A stretch of 55,206 nt of DNA from Thalassolituus marinus (GTDB lineage Bacteria; Pseudomonadota; Gammaproteobacteria; Pseudomonadales; Oceanobacteraceae). Location of the stretch: the NCBI RefSeq assembly GCF_020320395.1, contig NZ_JAEDAH010000010.1:1-55206 (forward strand), read 5' to 3'. Below, in pieces: positions 46,937-55,206 of the stretch; the stretch's first letter is position 1, and each line of letters starts with the position of its first letter. Under the pieces are notes generated by a model. That model was not told where the DNA came from. It saw only the letters and a list, made by a program, of their open reading frames with translations, and searched no databases. A program made the translations under genes and the position numbers.

Positions 46937-47848
46937 TTACAGATATAGCGGGAACAGGTGGGCGGCTGTTTCGGCGGCTATGGCGTGGCGGCGAGCCAGG
47001 CGAGCGTGGTCTTTGTCGTAACCACCGCCAATCACCGTCATCACCGGAATATGGCGGCGCAGGCAATGGGTCAGCACCAGCTCATCGCGTTGGCGTACCC
47101 CCTCCCAGCTGATGTTCAGATGACCCAGTTCATCATGCTCCCAGACATCAGCACCGGCATCGTAGAGCACGATGTCCGGCTTAACTTCATCCAGTAGCCG
47201 CATCAGCGTGTTATCCACAATGGCCAGATATTCGGCATCTTTCAGTTCGCGCTCCAGACCTATATCCAGATCGCTGCTGGATTTGCGGAACGGGAAGTTT
47301 TTCTCACAGTGGATCGAACAGGTAAAGGCGTTCGGTTCGTTGGCCAGAATGGCGGCGGTGCCATCGCCCTGATGCACATCCAGATCGAAGATCAGTACCT
47401 TTTGCACTTCGCCGTTCTGCAACAATGTGGCTGCCGTGTACGCCAGGTCGTTAAGCAGACAGAAACCGGAACCGAAGTCGCGGTGCGCATGATGTGTGCC
47501 GCCAGCCAGGTGACTGGCCAGGCCGTATTTCAGTGCCAGGCGGGCAGTCAGCAATGAACCATTGGGTGCGGTAAAGGTACGGTCGATCAGCCCCTGACTC
47601 CAGGGTAAGCCGATACGCCGCCAGGCTTTCGGATCCAGTGACTGATCACATAAGCCGGCGAGATACTGAGCATCGTGAATCAGCAGAAAGTCTTCGACGC
47701 TGGCCATTTGCGGGGTAAACAGGTTGTGTTTACCAATCAAACCCTCGTGCAAACAGTGCTGATAAAGACGCACAAACTTTGACATCACAAAGCGATGGTC
47801 GTCGGGAAACGGGCACGAGTAATTGGGATGGTAGACCAGCGGTAGCAA
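46937..47848 (-). CDS. Histone-deacetylase-fold amidohydrolase
   Basis: The 303-residue protein belongs to the arginase/deacetylase superfamily, zinc enzymes that remove acyl groups from lysine, polyamines or acetoin-type substrates. Active-site parts are GGTHHAHRDFGSGFC (His-His pair), IFDLDVHQGDGT (zinc Asp and His), DAGADVWEHDELG (zinc Asp) and GGGY. In bacteria the substrate is often unknown. It lies 3 bases after the stop of the larger GGDEF-EAL gene on the same strand. Confidence 0.9.
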   Translation of the reverse strand: MLPLVYHPNYSCPFPDDHRFVMSKFVRLYQHCLHEGLIGKHNLFTPQMASVEDFLLIHDAQYLAGLCDQSLDPKAWRRIGLPWSQGLIDRTFTAPNGSLLTARLALKYGLASHLAGGTHHAHRDFGSGFCLLNDLAYTAATLLQNGEVQKVLIFDLDVHQGDGTAAILANEPNAFTCSIHCEKNFPFRKSSSDLDIGLERELKDAEYLAIVDNTLMRLLDEVKPDIVLYDAGADVWEHDELGHLNISWEGVRQRDELVLTHCLRRHIPVMTVIGGGYDKDHARLARRHAIAAETAAHLFPLYL

Positions 47849-47851
47849 GGT

Positions 47852-50311
47852 TCAGAAATCCTGCGTTTGGTGTTCTCCGCTATTGTGCCTGATGTACTCC
47901 AGAAACTCTGCTTCCGTCAGCGGCGGGCTGTAGAGATAGCCCTGATACTCCAGGCAGCTACGCTTCTGCAGATAGTCGCGCTGCGGTTCCGATTCCACAC
48001 CCTCGGCAATAATGCTCATGTGCAGGTTCTGACCGAGCTGAATAATGGAGTCGACGATCTGAGCCGGCCGCTGGCCATCGCCTATATCCATAATGAAGGA
48101 GCGGTCGATCTTCAGCTTGTGTAGTGGCAGCTTCTGCAGGTAGCTCAGAGAAGAATAACCGGTGCCAAAATCGTCCAGCGCGAAAGCGATACCAAGCTTC
48201 GCCAGGCGATCCATTTTCTCGCGGATAATGGCTTTGTCGCCAAGGAAGATACTTTCGGTAATCTCCAGTTCCAGCAGATGAGCGCTGAGTCCGGTTTCAT
48301 TCAGGATGTCCATGACCTGTTGTTCAAAGGTGGCATCCATAAACTGAGCCGGACTGATATTCACCGCCAGACGACGGAATGACGGAGGCAGTAAGCCCAG
48401 ATCGCGCCAGTGCTTCAGGCGCCGACAGCTCTCCTGCAGAATCCAGCTACCCAGCGGCAGAATCAGGCGAGTCTCCTCGGCGGCGGCGATGAAAATATCC
48501 GGCCGCACAGTGACGCCATGGTTGGTCCAGCGGCACAGAGCCTCGGCTCCGGTAATCTGGCCGTGGTCGTTCATCTGCGGCTGGAAAGCCAGGGTGAAAG
48601 CCTTGTCCTGAATGGCCTGATACAGGTCGTTGAACAGGTTCAGCTTGTCCTGGGTTTCCTGCTGCATGTTGTCGGTGTACAGGCTGATACCATTTCGTCC
48701 CAGCGACTTGGCGTGATACATGGCGGTGTCTGCCTGACGGATCAGGTCGCTGGCATCCAGTTGATCGGCCGGGAAAATAGCGATACCGATACTGGCGGAA
48801 ATATGGAAGGTGTGAATATCAATGGCGTATGAACGGCGGATGGTATTCATCAGACGCTCGGCACTGTCGTGTGCCAGTGCCGCTGCGGTTTCAGGGGTGT
48901 CGGCCATGTCGTCGAACAACACCAGAAACTCGTCTCCGCCCAGGCGGGCGGTCAGGTCTTCGTCGCGCACGGCCTTGCTCAGGCGTTCGCCCACCTCAAT
49001 CAGGATTTTGTCCCCCACCGGATGGCCAAGTGAGTCGTTGATGTTTTTAAAGTGATCGAGGTCGATAAACAGCACGGCGCCATACTTTTTCGCGCGGCGG
49101 GCGTGGGCCATTTTCTTATCAATATGCAGCAGGGCAAAACGGCGGTTGGCCAGGCTGGTGAGGGAGTCAAAATTGGCCTGAAATTCAATCAGCTGCTGCT
49201 TACGCTTCACTTCGCTGATGTCACGAATCAGCCACAGCACACCGGTGGTACGAATGTTGTTGCTGTCCGATTCATCCAGCAGGGGGGTCAGGCGCGACTC
49301 TACATAGAAGTCCTGATGTCGGAACTCAGATATCACAGTGTCGTGCAGCGTGATGGCTTTTAACCGGCACTCTTCCAGTGCATCAGCTTCTTCCGGGCTG
49401 ACCCAGACTGAAAAGTATTCGCCGGAGAGATTCTGATTCAATTCCGGGATAGGGCTGTTGTCGGCACCGTAGCGACCCTGAATATAGCCATCGTTATCAA
49501 TCAGGAAGGCCATGTCCGGGAACGCCCGGGTAAAGGCCTGATCGCGCATATGCTGGTCGTGGATCTGATCGACCGAGTGCTTGAGGTGGCGACTTAAACT
49601 ATTGAATGCCCCTTCCAGATGGGAGAACTCAGTGGAGGTACTGGAATGAATGGTACTGCCCAGTTGGCCGTCGCGCAGCGAACGGGTGAATTCAACCAGC
49701 CGTGCCAGCGGATTAAGCACCTGCTTTCGTACAATGTGCTGCAGGCCAAGGGAGTAAAGTGCCAGCATGCCAATCAGGATAAAGACCTTATGAATGGCGT
49801 TGTGCAGTAATTCCTCGTACTGAAAACGGGCGTTGTAGTGAGCAATCAACCAGCCGCGCTGGTTTTCACGCAGTCGTTCCGTACGAATCACGATGGGCAG
49901 AACGGCATAAAAATCGACGCCATCCTGCTGCAATTGCAGTTCAGCCCCCTGCAGTGTCATGCCCGCTGGCAGTAACTCCGGGAAAAATTCTTTGCCCAGC
50001 TCAGAGCGTTTGGTCGACAGGCGAATGTAGCCATCAACGATCAGTTCCATATGCTCTACGTGGTGACGGGTCGCCATACGGGACAGGCTCTGGTCCGCCA
50101 GGCTCCAGTCGGATTCCGCCAGCTGATGTTGCAGCGTCAGGCGCAGCGACGTCATTTCAGCTTCCAGTTTGCTGCGCCAGGTATTTGAAAACTGACTGGT
50201 AAGTGCTTCGAACAGGAAATAGCCGACCAGTATGGCGGTAATCCCCAGTGCCAGAGCTGACCAGGTATGCAGTACCCGGCGCAGTGAAGAGCGTTTACGT
50301 GGGGTATTCAT
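47852..50311 (-). CDS. Membrane-bound sensor with HAMP, PAS, GGDEF and EAL domains
   Basis: The 819-residue protein has an N-terminal membrane segment (about 15-38), a periplasmic region (about 40-175), a second membrane segment (about 176-195), HAMP (about 195-250), PAS (about 255-375), GGDEF (RLGGDEFLVLF) and EAL. Both catalytic motifs look intact: [31 protein letters not shown] and AEGVESEPQ. It could make and degrade c-di-GMP. Its start overlaps the stop of a substrate-binding lipoprotein gene by 4 bases, suggesting that the binding protein feeds a ligand signal to its periplasmic domain. Confidence 0.9.
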   Translation of the reverse strand: MNTPRKRSSLRRVLHTWSALALGITAILVGYFLFEALTSQFSNTWRSKLEAEMTSLRLTLQHQLAESDWSLADQSLSRMATRHHVEHMELIVDGYIRLSTKRSELGKEFFPELLPAGMTLQGAELQLQQDGVDFYAVLPIVIRTERLRENQRGWLIAHYNARFQYEELLHNAIHKVFILIGMLALYSLGLQHIVRKQVLNPLARLVEFTRSLRDGQLGSTIHSSTSTEFSHLEGAFNSLSRHLKHSVDQIHDQHMRDQAFTRAFPDMAFLIDNDGYIQGRYGADNSPIPELNQNLSGEYFSVWVSPEEADALEECRLKAITLHDTVISEFRHQDFYVESRLTPLLDESDSNNIRTTGVLWLIRDISEVKRKQQLIEFQANFDSLTSLANRRFALLHIDKKMAHARRAKKYGAVLFIDLDHFKNINDSLGHPVGDKILIEVGERLSKAVRDEDLTARLGGDEFLVLFDDMADTPETAAALAHDSAERLMNTIRRSYAIDIHTFHISASIGIAIFPADQLDASDLIRQADTAMYHAKSLGRNGISLYTDNMQQETQDKLNLFNDLYQAIQDKAFTLAFQPQMNDHGQITGAEALCRWTNHGVTVRPDIFIAAAEETRLILPLGSWILQESCRRLKHWRDLGLLPPSFRRLAVNISPAQFMDATFEQQVMDILNETGLSAHLLELEITESIFLGDKAIIREKMDRLAKLGIAFALDDFGTGYSSLSYLQKLPLHKLKIDRSFIMDIGDGQRPAQIVDSIIQLGQNLHMSIIAEGVESEPQRDYLQKRSCLEYQGYLYSPPLTEAEFLEYIRHNSGEHQTQDF

Positions 50312-51264
50312 TGCATGCCCTCCAGCTCAAAACTGAAGGTCAGTTTGTCTATAAACAGTGGTCTGGCCAGCAGGCGCTGCCTGGCCATTACTTCACTGAG
50401 CGTCTGTGCGCTGCGATCCAGTTTTGATGGGTGGCCACTGAGCAACTCCAGATTGGCCTTGTAGTCGGGCAGAATCAGACCATCCAGAATATGCGGAACT
50501 TCTTCTGCGCTTAACTGCAGGCGCTTGTTCAGCATCGGCAGCATGGCCTGTGGGTGATTGGTGATATCAGCCAGCGCCTGATAATAGGCCTTAAGAAGAC
50601 TTTCAATATCCCGTTTGCGTGACGACAGTAAATCACTGCGGACTGCCAGCACATCAACAATCTGACCTTCGATAGCAGAGCTGTCGAAGATCTTATGTGC
50701 ACCTGCTTTTTCCAGATCGGCAGCGTAAGGGTAGAAAGTGACCGCTGCATCAATGCGCTTTGCACGAAACGCTTTAAGGTGATCAGTCAGAGGCAGGTGT
50801 ACAACCTTTATGTCTTCGGCTTTCAGCTCCCCCATCTCCAGCGCAGACTTCAGCATCAGCGCTCCGACGGCGGTGGTTTCTACGGCGATGGTGTGTCCAG
50901 CAAGATCGCTGACACCTTCAATACCGGTGCGAGCCATCACCACATCGGCACCCGCGGAAATATCAAACACCAGAATGACCGATAGCTGCTCTCCTTCGGC
51001 AACCAGCGTCAGCACTTCGTCCAGTGTCAGCGCTCCGGCTTCCAGGTGTCCCAGGCGCAGGGCATCCATGACGTCTGTCGCAGAGGGTAGCTCGACCAGT
51101 TTTACATCGTCAGGGTTCAGGTAGCCTTGCTCACGAGCAAGGTACAGCGGCTCGTAGCCCGGCCACACATTGGTGCCCAGACGAAGGGGAACTGACGAAG
51201 AATCACAGCCCGGTAAGAGCAGCGAAGACGCCATAAACATCAGCAAGAGAACAAGAGGCCGCAC
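50308..51264 (-). CDS. ABC-type substrate-binding lipoprotein (NMT1/SsuA-like)
   Basis: A 318-residue lipoprotein (lipobox LLPGC, cysteine about 20) with the NitT/TauT-type fold: LRLGTNVWPGYEPLYLAREQGYL and SDLAGHTIAVETTAVGALML. No permease or ATPase gene adjoins it. Its gene overlaps the GGDEF-EAL sensor gene by 4 bases, so it more likely serves as a ligand sensor than as a transport component. The ligand cannot be read from the sequence; relatives bind sulfonates, nitrate or thiamine precursors. Confidence 0.85.
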   Translation of the reverse strand: MRPLVLLLMFMASSLLLPGCDSSSVPLRLGTNVWPGYEPLYLAREQGYLNPDDVKLVELPSATDVMDALRLGHLEAGALTLDEVLTLVAEGEQLSVILVFDISAGADVVMARTGIEGVSDLAGHTIAVETTAVGALMLKSALEMGELKAEDIKVVHLPLTDHLKAFRAKRIDAAVTFYPYAADLEKAGAHKIFDSSAIEGQIVDVLAVRSDLLSSRKRDIESLLKAYYQALADITNHPQAMLPMLNKRLQLSAEEVPHILDGLILPDYKANLELLSGHPSKLDRSAQTLSEVMARQRLLARPLFIDKLTFSFELEGMQ

Positions 51265-51431
51265 GACGCACCAGTTAATCGTTAATACTGGTTAAAGCCT
51301 AGCAGTGGATCTGTGTTAGTGCCTGCTGTTGGTTATGTCAGTATGGCCAATGTTGATCTATACCAAGGGCTAATGGCTGATGAGGGAAAAACTGTGGTTC
51401 TCTGTCATATCAGCGACAGGAGATCTGCTCG

Positions 51432-51698
51432 ATGGCAAACAACAAAAATAACGGTGGCGAGACCACTGAAACCCCAGCGAAGAATGCCGCAGTCAGTGGC
51501 TTTGAGAAATTCTTTTACCGCTATCTGGCATGGTTCCCGATTCTGGTGATGCCGATGCTGGTGGTTGAGGTGCTGCGCGATGGACAGTACGGCTTTGGTG
51601 CCGTTGTCGGCCTGATTCATGCGGTACTGGTATTCCGCTTTGTGCAGGTGGTGAATGTTGCCAGCCTGTTTCGTCGTCGTGCGGCCAGCGATTCCTGA
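51432..51698 (+). CDS. Small membrane protein of unknown function
   Basis: An 88-residue protein with a charged N-terminus and two membrane helices (FPILVMPMLVVEVL and GFGAVVGLIHAVLVFRFVQVV), followed by RRRAASDS. The stop at 51698 abuts the stop of algR on the other strand. GGAGA lies before the ATG. I do not recognise the family. It lies alone, divergent from the binding protein gene. Confidence 0.65.
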   Translation: MANNKNNGGETTETPAKNAAVSGFEKFFYRYLAWFPILVMPMLVVEVLRDGQYGFGAVVGLIHAVLVFRFVQVVNVASLFRRRAASDS

Positions 51699-52436
51699 TC
51701 AGAGACCGCGCATTACCCGTTTGACGTCCGCCAGATGGCGTCGGCTGACGGGCACACCTTCTTCCATCCCCCGCAGGAAGACCTTGTGGCCCCCTTCGGG
51801 CTGGGCCTCAAGCCGCTCAATACGCTGACGTGCCACCAGAGCACTGCGGTGTACGCGCACGAACAACTCGGTAAATTCGTCTTCCAGCTGTTTCAGACTG
51901 TCGTCGATCAGCGTGTCACCTTCGGTATGGTGCACGTTGACGTACTTCTGGTCGGCGATGAAATAGAACACGTCATCCAGCGGAATCAGCTGCAGACCGT
52001 TGTGGGTACGGGCGCTGAGGTGCGTGCGTGCGCCTACCGTGGCCGCGACGTCAGTTATGCTGCGGCTGCCCAGCCATTCACCGGCGCGCAGCAGAGCCCG
52101 TGACAGATCTTCCTTGCGAATTGGTTTCAGCAGGTAATCAATGGCACGCACGGCAAAGGCCTGTAGCGCGTGTTCATCGTAGGCGGTGCAGAACACCAGC
52201 AAGGGTGGCTGCGGCAGAGTAGCGATCTCACTGGCGACATCCAGTCCGGTGCGGCCGGGCATCTGAATATCCAGCAACACCAGATCTGCATCGTGAATGC
52301 GCAGCCACGACAGCGCCGCATCGCCGTTGGCGGCTTCGCCGGCGACGACAAAATCATCATGCTCCTGCAGCAGACGTTTCAGGCGTTCACGGGCCAGTGG
52401 TTCGTCATCGACAATCAGGATTCGGTAGTTGCTCAT
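51699..52436 (-). CDS. algR: AlgR-like LytTR response regulator
   Basis: The 245-residue regulator has a receiver domain (DDE at 10-12, phosphorylation site Asp56 in LVLLDIQMPG, Lys in LLKPIRKED) and a C-terminal LytTR DNA-binding domain (about 140-240; FVRVHRSALVARQRIERL). In Pseudomonas AlgR controls alginate and type IV pili. Its start overlaps the stop of the sensor gene by 4 bases. The algZ-algR pair next to argH is conserved in Pseudomonas-type genomes. Confidence 0.92.
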   Translation of the reverse strand: MSNYRILIVDDEPLARERLKRLLQEHDDFVVAGEAANGDAALSWLRIHDADLVLLDIQMPGRTGLDVASEIATLPQPPLLVFCTAYDEHALQAFAVRAIDYLLKPIRKEDLSRALLRAGEWLGSRSITDVAATVGARTHLSARTHNGLQLIPLDDVFYFIADQKYVNVHHTEGDTLIDDSLKQLEDEFTELFVRVHRSALVARQRIERLEAQPEGGHKVFLRGMEEGVPVSRRHLADVKRVMRGL

Positions 52437-53497
52437 CGGGTGTCCTTATCTGACAACAGGGCAGACGGCAGGGTCAGTTGGGCACAGTATTCCTGCCCGC
52501 TCTGACTGATGCTCAGTGCTGCCTGGTCATCCATCGCTTCCAGTCGTGCGCGGATATTATCATGGGCAATCTGATTGCCAATGTGGTCACTGCCCTCGGC
52601 CGGACAGCTGTTACGGATGCTCAGCCGCCAGCGCTGGCTATGTTCGTCCTGGCTCAGATTAATGTTGATGTAGCCTTCATCCGGACTCGGCTGGATGCCG
52701 TGATAGACCGCATTTTCCAGCAGCGGCTGCAGAATCAGCTGCGGTACCTGCAGTGCTGGCAAGCGTTGCGGTAGTTGCCATTGCACCTTCAGGCGGTCAC
52801 CGAGGCGTACCTGTTCAATGGTCAGGTAGCGGCGCCCCAGTTCGATTTCATCGGCCAGCGACACTCGTGCCTCATCACTTTTCAGTACTGCACGGAACAG
52901 CTGCGCCAGATCGAGCAGCATGGTTTCGGCTTTGTCCTGATCAATGGCGATCAGTGAGGCGACGGTATTCAGGGTGTTAAAGAAAAAGTGCGGACGAATA
53001 TTCGCTTGCAGGGCGGCCAGGCGTGATTTCAGCTCTGCCTGGGTTTTCAGTTTCCACTGGCTCTGCACATAGAAGTAACGCATGGCGCCGGCGCCAAATA
53101 CTGAACTGATCAGTACATTGCGTTGCACCCAAGGCCAGTTAATCTCACCGTTATCTACAGGCCAGAACAGTTCTCCGGCAACACTGACGGCAAAGGTTAC
53201 CAGCATGATCAGCATCAGTGCGGTAATCGAGGCAAGGATAACGGATAACCGTACCAGCACCCGGCGCAGCTGGCACAGCAGGGCCACCGACAACAGACAG
53301 ACCCATTGCACAAAGAAGGACATCACCGCAAAGCGCTGCCACGATATCTGCGGCAGACTACTTTCCATCAGGGTCAGGGCCAGTACCAGTGCTTCGCTCA
53401 GCCCCAGTAAAATGATCACCGCCCGTGTGTTACACAGGTCTGGCAGAAAGAATGCCTCGAGCAAATCCTGTTGTTTCTGCGGTGATGTCGGTGCCAC
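52433..53497 (-). CDS. algZ: AlgZ/FimS-like sensor histidine kinase
   Basis: A 354-residue membrane protein with about four membrane helices (residues 25-135) and a His_kinase (PF06580) core: [20 protein letters not shown], then [12 protein letters not shown]. It lacks the classic HATPase G1 pattern, as is usual in this branch. The start is hard to fix: the frame is open past 53640 into the argH promoter, but [12 protein letters not shown] near the N-terminus matches AlgZ starts, so GTG 53497 (MAPTSPQK) is chosen. A TTG at about 53527 is an alternative. Confidence 0.8.
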   Translation of the reverse strand: MAPTSPQKQQDLLEAFFLPDLCNTRAVIILLGLSEALVLALTLMESSLPQISWQRFAVMSFFVQWVCLLSVALLCQLRRVLVRLSVILASITALMLIMLVTFAVSVAGELFWPVDNGEINWPWVQRNVLISSVFGAGAMRYFYVQSQWKLKTQAELKSRLAALQANIRPHFFFNTLNTVASLIAIDQDKAETMLLDLAQLFRAVLKSDEARVSLADEIELGRRYLTIEQVRLGDRLKVQWQLPQRLPALQVPQLILQPLLENAVYHGIQPSPDEGYININLSQDEHSQRWRLSIRNSCPAEGSDHIGNQIAHDNIRARLEAMDDQAALSISQSGQEYCAQLTLPSALLSDKDTR

Positions 53498-53575
53498 GGT
53501 CTGTATCCGTTGTGTTATTTGCTGCAAGTCTGTCCTGACGTTGCCTGCAGAGCAAGGGCATGAGTCACGAATCGG

Positions 53576-53605
53576 GCGACAGGCCGGGCCCGGGCTGGTT
53601 ATAAT
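53576..53605 (+). promoter_or_regulatory. Predicted promoter of argH
   Basis: TATAAT at 53600-53605 with GCGACA 18 bases upstream (53576-53581). The argH start is about 35 bases downstream. Confidence 0.6.
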
Positions 53606-53639
53606 TCGCGCCGTTTTTAAATTCCGGACCGAGGATTCT

Positions 53640-55031
53640 ATGTCTGATTCCACCAACTCTTCCTGGGGTGGCCGTTTTTCTGAGCCGACCGATGCCTTTG
53701 TTGCCCGTTACACTGCGTCAGTAACCTTCGATCAGCGCATGTACCGTCAGGATATTCAGGGCTCCATCGCACACGCCAGAATGCTGTGCAAAGTGGGTGT
53801 TCTGACTGAGCAGGAACGTGACGATATTCTGCGTGGTCTGGAAGAGGTTCGTATTGAAATCGAACGTGGTGAGTTCGAGTGGTCAGTGGCGCTGGAAGAT
53901 GTGCACATGAACATCGAAGCTGCGCTGACGAAAAAAATCGGCATCACCGGTAAGAAACTGCACACCGGTCGTTCCCGTAACGACCAGGTAGCGACGGATA
54001 TCCGCCTCTACCTGCGCGACGAAATCGACGTAATTAACGCCGAACTGACCCGTCTGCAACAGGGCCTGGTGGAACTGGCAGAAAAAGAAGCCGACACCAT
54101 TATGCCGGGCTTCACTCACCTGCAGACTGCGCAGCCAGTGACCTTTGGTCATCACCTGCTGGCCTGGAACGCAATGCTGACCCGCGACTTTGACCGTCTG
54201 CAGGACTGTCGCAAGCGTATTAACCAGATGCCGCTGGGTGCAGCAGCACTGGCTGGGACTACTTACCCGATCGACCGTCACTACACCGCAGAACTGCTGG
54301 GCTTTGACGCGCCAACCGAGAACAGCCTGGATTCGGTATCCGACCGTGATTTCGCCATCGAATTCACCAGCGCGGCGTCGCTGATCATGATGCACATGTC
54401 ACGCTTCTCTGAAGAGCTGGTACTGTGGGCCTCGGCGCAGTTCCAGTTTGTTGATCTGCCTGACCGCTTCTGCACTGGCTCGTCCATCATGCCGCAGAAG
54501 AAAAACCCGGACGTACCAGAACTGGTGCGTGGCAAGACCGGTCGCGTTTATGGCCATATGATTTCTCTGCTGACGCTGATGAAATCCCAGCCGCTGGCCT
54601 ACAACAAAGACAACCAGGAAGACAAAGAGCCGCTGTTCGACACCGTCGATACCCTGCGTGACTCGCTGCGTGCCTTCGCTGATATGGTTCCGCACCTGCA
54701 GGCGAAAAAAGAGTTTATGTATGAAGCGGCCAAGCGTGGTTTCTCTACCGCCACTGACCTGGCTGACTACGTGGTACGCAAAGGCATTCCATTCCGTGAT
54801 GCCCACGAAATCGTTGGTAAAGCGGTGGCCTACGGCGTGCAGACTGGTAAAGACCTGAGCGAAATGACACTGGAAGAACTGCAGCAGTTCTCCAGCGAAA
54901 TCAGCGCTGACGTATTCGACGTTCTGACGCTGGAAGGCTCGGTAGCCGCTCGTGACCATATTGGTGGCACCGCACCGAATCAGGTTCGTGCAGCAGCAGC
55001 ACGTGCCAAAGCACTGATCGACGCTCGTTAA
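53640..55031 (+). CDS. argH: Argininosuccinate lyase
   Basis: The 463-residue enzyme splits argininosuccinate into arginine and fumarate, the last step of arginine synthesis. The family signature [11 protein letters not shown] (280-290) includes the catalytic serine, and [12 protein letters not shown] and [17 protein letters not shown] are also present. ATG at 53640 (MSDSTNSS) is chosen with GAGG 5 bases upstream. It is divergent from algZ, the gene order of Pseudomonas-type genomes. The terminator behind it looks interrupted. Confidence 0.98.
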   Translation: MSDSTNSSWGGRFSEPTDAFVARYTASVTFDQRMYRQDIQGSIAHARMLCKVGVLTEQERDDILRGLEEVRIEIERGEFEWSVALEDVHMNIEAALTKKIGITGKKLHTGRSRNDQVATDIRLYLRDEIDVINAELTRLQQGLVELAEKEADTIMPGFTHLQTAQPVTFGHHLLAWNAMLTRDFDRLQDCRKRINQMPLGAAALAGTTYPIDRHYTAELLGFDAPTENSLDSVSDRDFAIEFTSAASLIMMHMSRFSEELVLWASAQFQFVDLPDRFCTGSSIMPQKKNPDVPELVRGKTGRVYGHMISLLTLMKSQPLAYNKDNQEDKEPLFDTVDTLRDSLRAFADMVPHLQAKKEFMYEAAKRGFSTATDLADYVVRKGIPFRDAHEIVGKAVAYGVQTGKDLSEMTLEELQQFSSEISADVFDVLTLEGSVAARDHIGGTAPNQVRAAAARAKALIDAR

Positions 55032-55206
55032 TCCGCTTTCGGTTACGAACAAAAAAGCCCGGTATCAACCTAGTAGTGTCCCACAAATTTTCATTTGAAC
55101 TTTTGTGGGATATTCCGGGCCTCTTGTCCTCATAGAGGGGCCTTACCCCTCTCGCCGGACGGGCTATCTCCCCGCTTCGCGCTGTTCTGGCTCGTTTACC
55201 CTTGAA
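55032..55206. mobile_element. Possible mobile-element edge inside the argH terminator
   Basis: GCCCGG (55057-55062, after A6) pairs with CCGGGC (55115-55120), which would be a terminator stem, but 52 bases lie between. These contain a second hairpin, TCCCACAAA (55079-55087) with TTTGTGGGA (55102-55110), flanked by TAT on both sides. This is what an insertion into the loop of a terminator might look like. Further right, GC-rich sequence (CTCGCCGGACGGGC and on) runs to the edge. No transposase is visible, and the window ends here. Confidence 0.3.

Noticed and set aside
53082-53639. N-terminal extension of argH
   Set aside because: The open frame is antisense to algZ; the family N-terminus begins at 53640 with GAGG upstream.

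Overview
The window is chromosomal DNA of a gammaproteobacterium, most likely a marine Oceanospirillaceae-type heterotroph (Thalassolituus/Oceanobacter-like; this is inferred from gene content and order, with no database search). The evidence is the block mnmG ... rsmG-parA-parB-atpIBEFHAGDC, which combines the Pseudomonas-type insertion of parAB with E. coli-like ATP synthase proteins. The divergent argH / algZ-algR pair, LytTR and c-di-GMP signalling genes and many LysR/TetR regulators fit the same group. Coding density is high and most operons have overlapping start and stop codons. I see no tRNA, rRNA or CRISPR.

Layout. 1-5.9 kb: accessory genes (LPS-core kinase-like protein, ferritin-like PF10118 protein, a zinc-ribbon/PAS/PAS diguanylate cyclase, a TetR-cupin pair with an 18-bp palindromic operator, a lipoprotein). 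5.97-6.2 kb: AT-rich intergenic DNA with DnaA boxes directly upstream of mnmG, a good oriC candidate. 8.3-10.1 kb: a reversed hipA-hipB module with three operators spaced exactly 41 bp. 10.2-22.5 kb: an accessory block with a periplasmic binding protein, a LysR-controlled dabB-dabA bicarbonate uptake operon that runs into cysD and a chimeric gene, a decayed gene, and a TetR/HlyD/ABC efflux operon. Two 77-residue paralogous small proteins of unknown family flank this block. 22.5-31.6 kb: a PAS-GGDEF-EAL protein with a CRP-type site, a PAS chemoreceptor, a QseBC/PmrAB-like two-component system with PepSY and cytochrome b561 genes under a PmrA-type box, a LigB-type dioxygenase and an MFS transporter. 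31.7-41.5 kb: heptamer tandem repeats, then rsmG-parAB-atp. 41.46-42.39 kb: an unusual tandem array of atpC gene tails. 42.4-55.2 kb: dienoyl-CoA isomerase, lipoproteins, LysR, cyanase, HDAC-like amidohydrolase, a binding-protein/GGDEF-EAL pair, algR-algZ and argH. At the end, a possible mobile-element edge sits inside the argH terminator.

The most striking structure is the array behind atpC. Seven copies of the last codons of atpC each carry their own stop and are followed by a terminator (the last by a truncated one) and a spacer that ends in a conserved inverted repeat. The copies differ from each other only at third codon positions of the atpC tail. That is the pattern expected if each copy was once the functional end of atpC, brought in by successive integrations of very small elements that use the 3' end of atpC as attachment site. 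glmU/glmS, which often follow atpC in gammaproteobacteria, are absent from this position.
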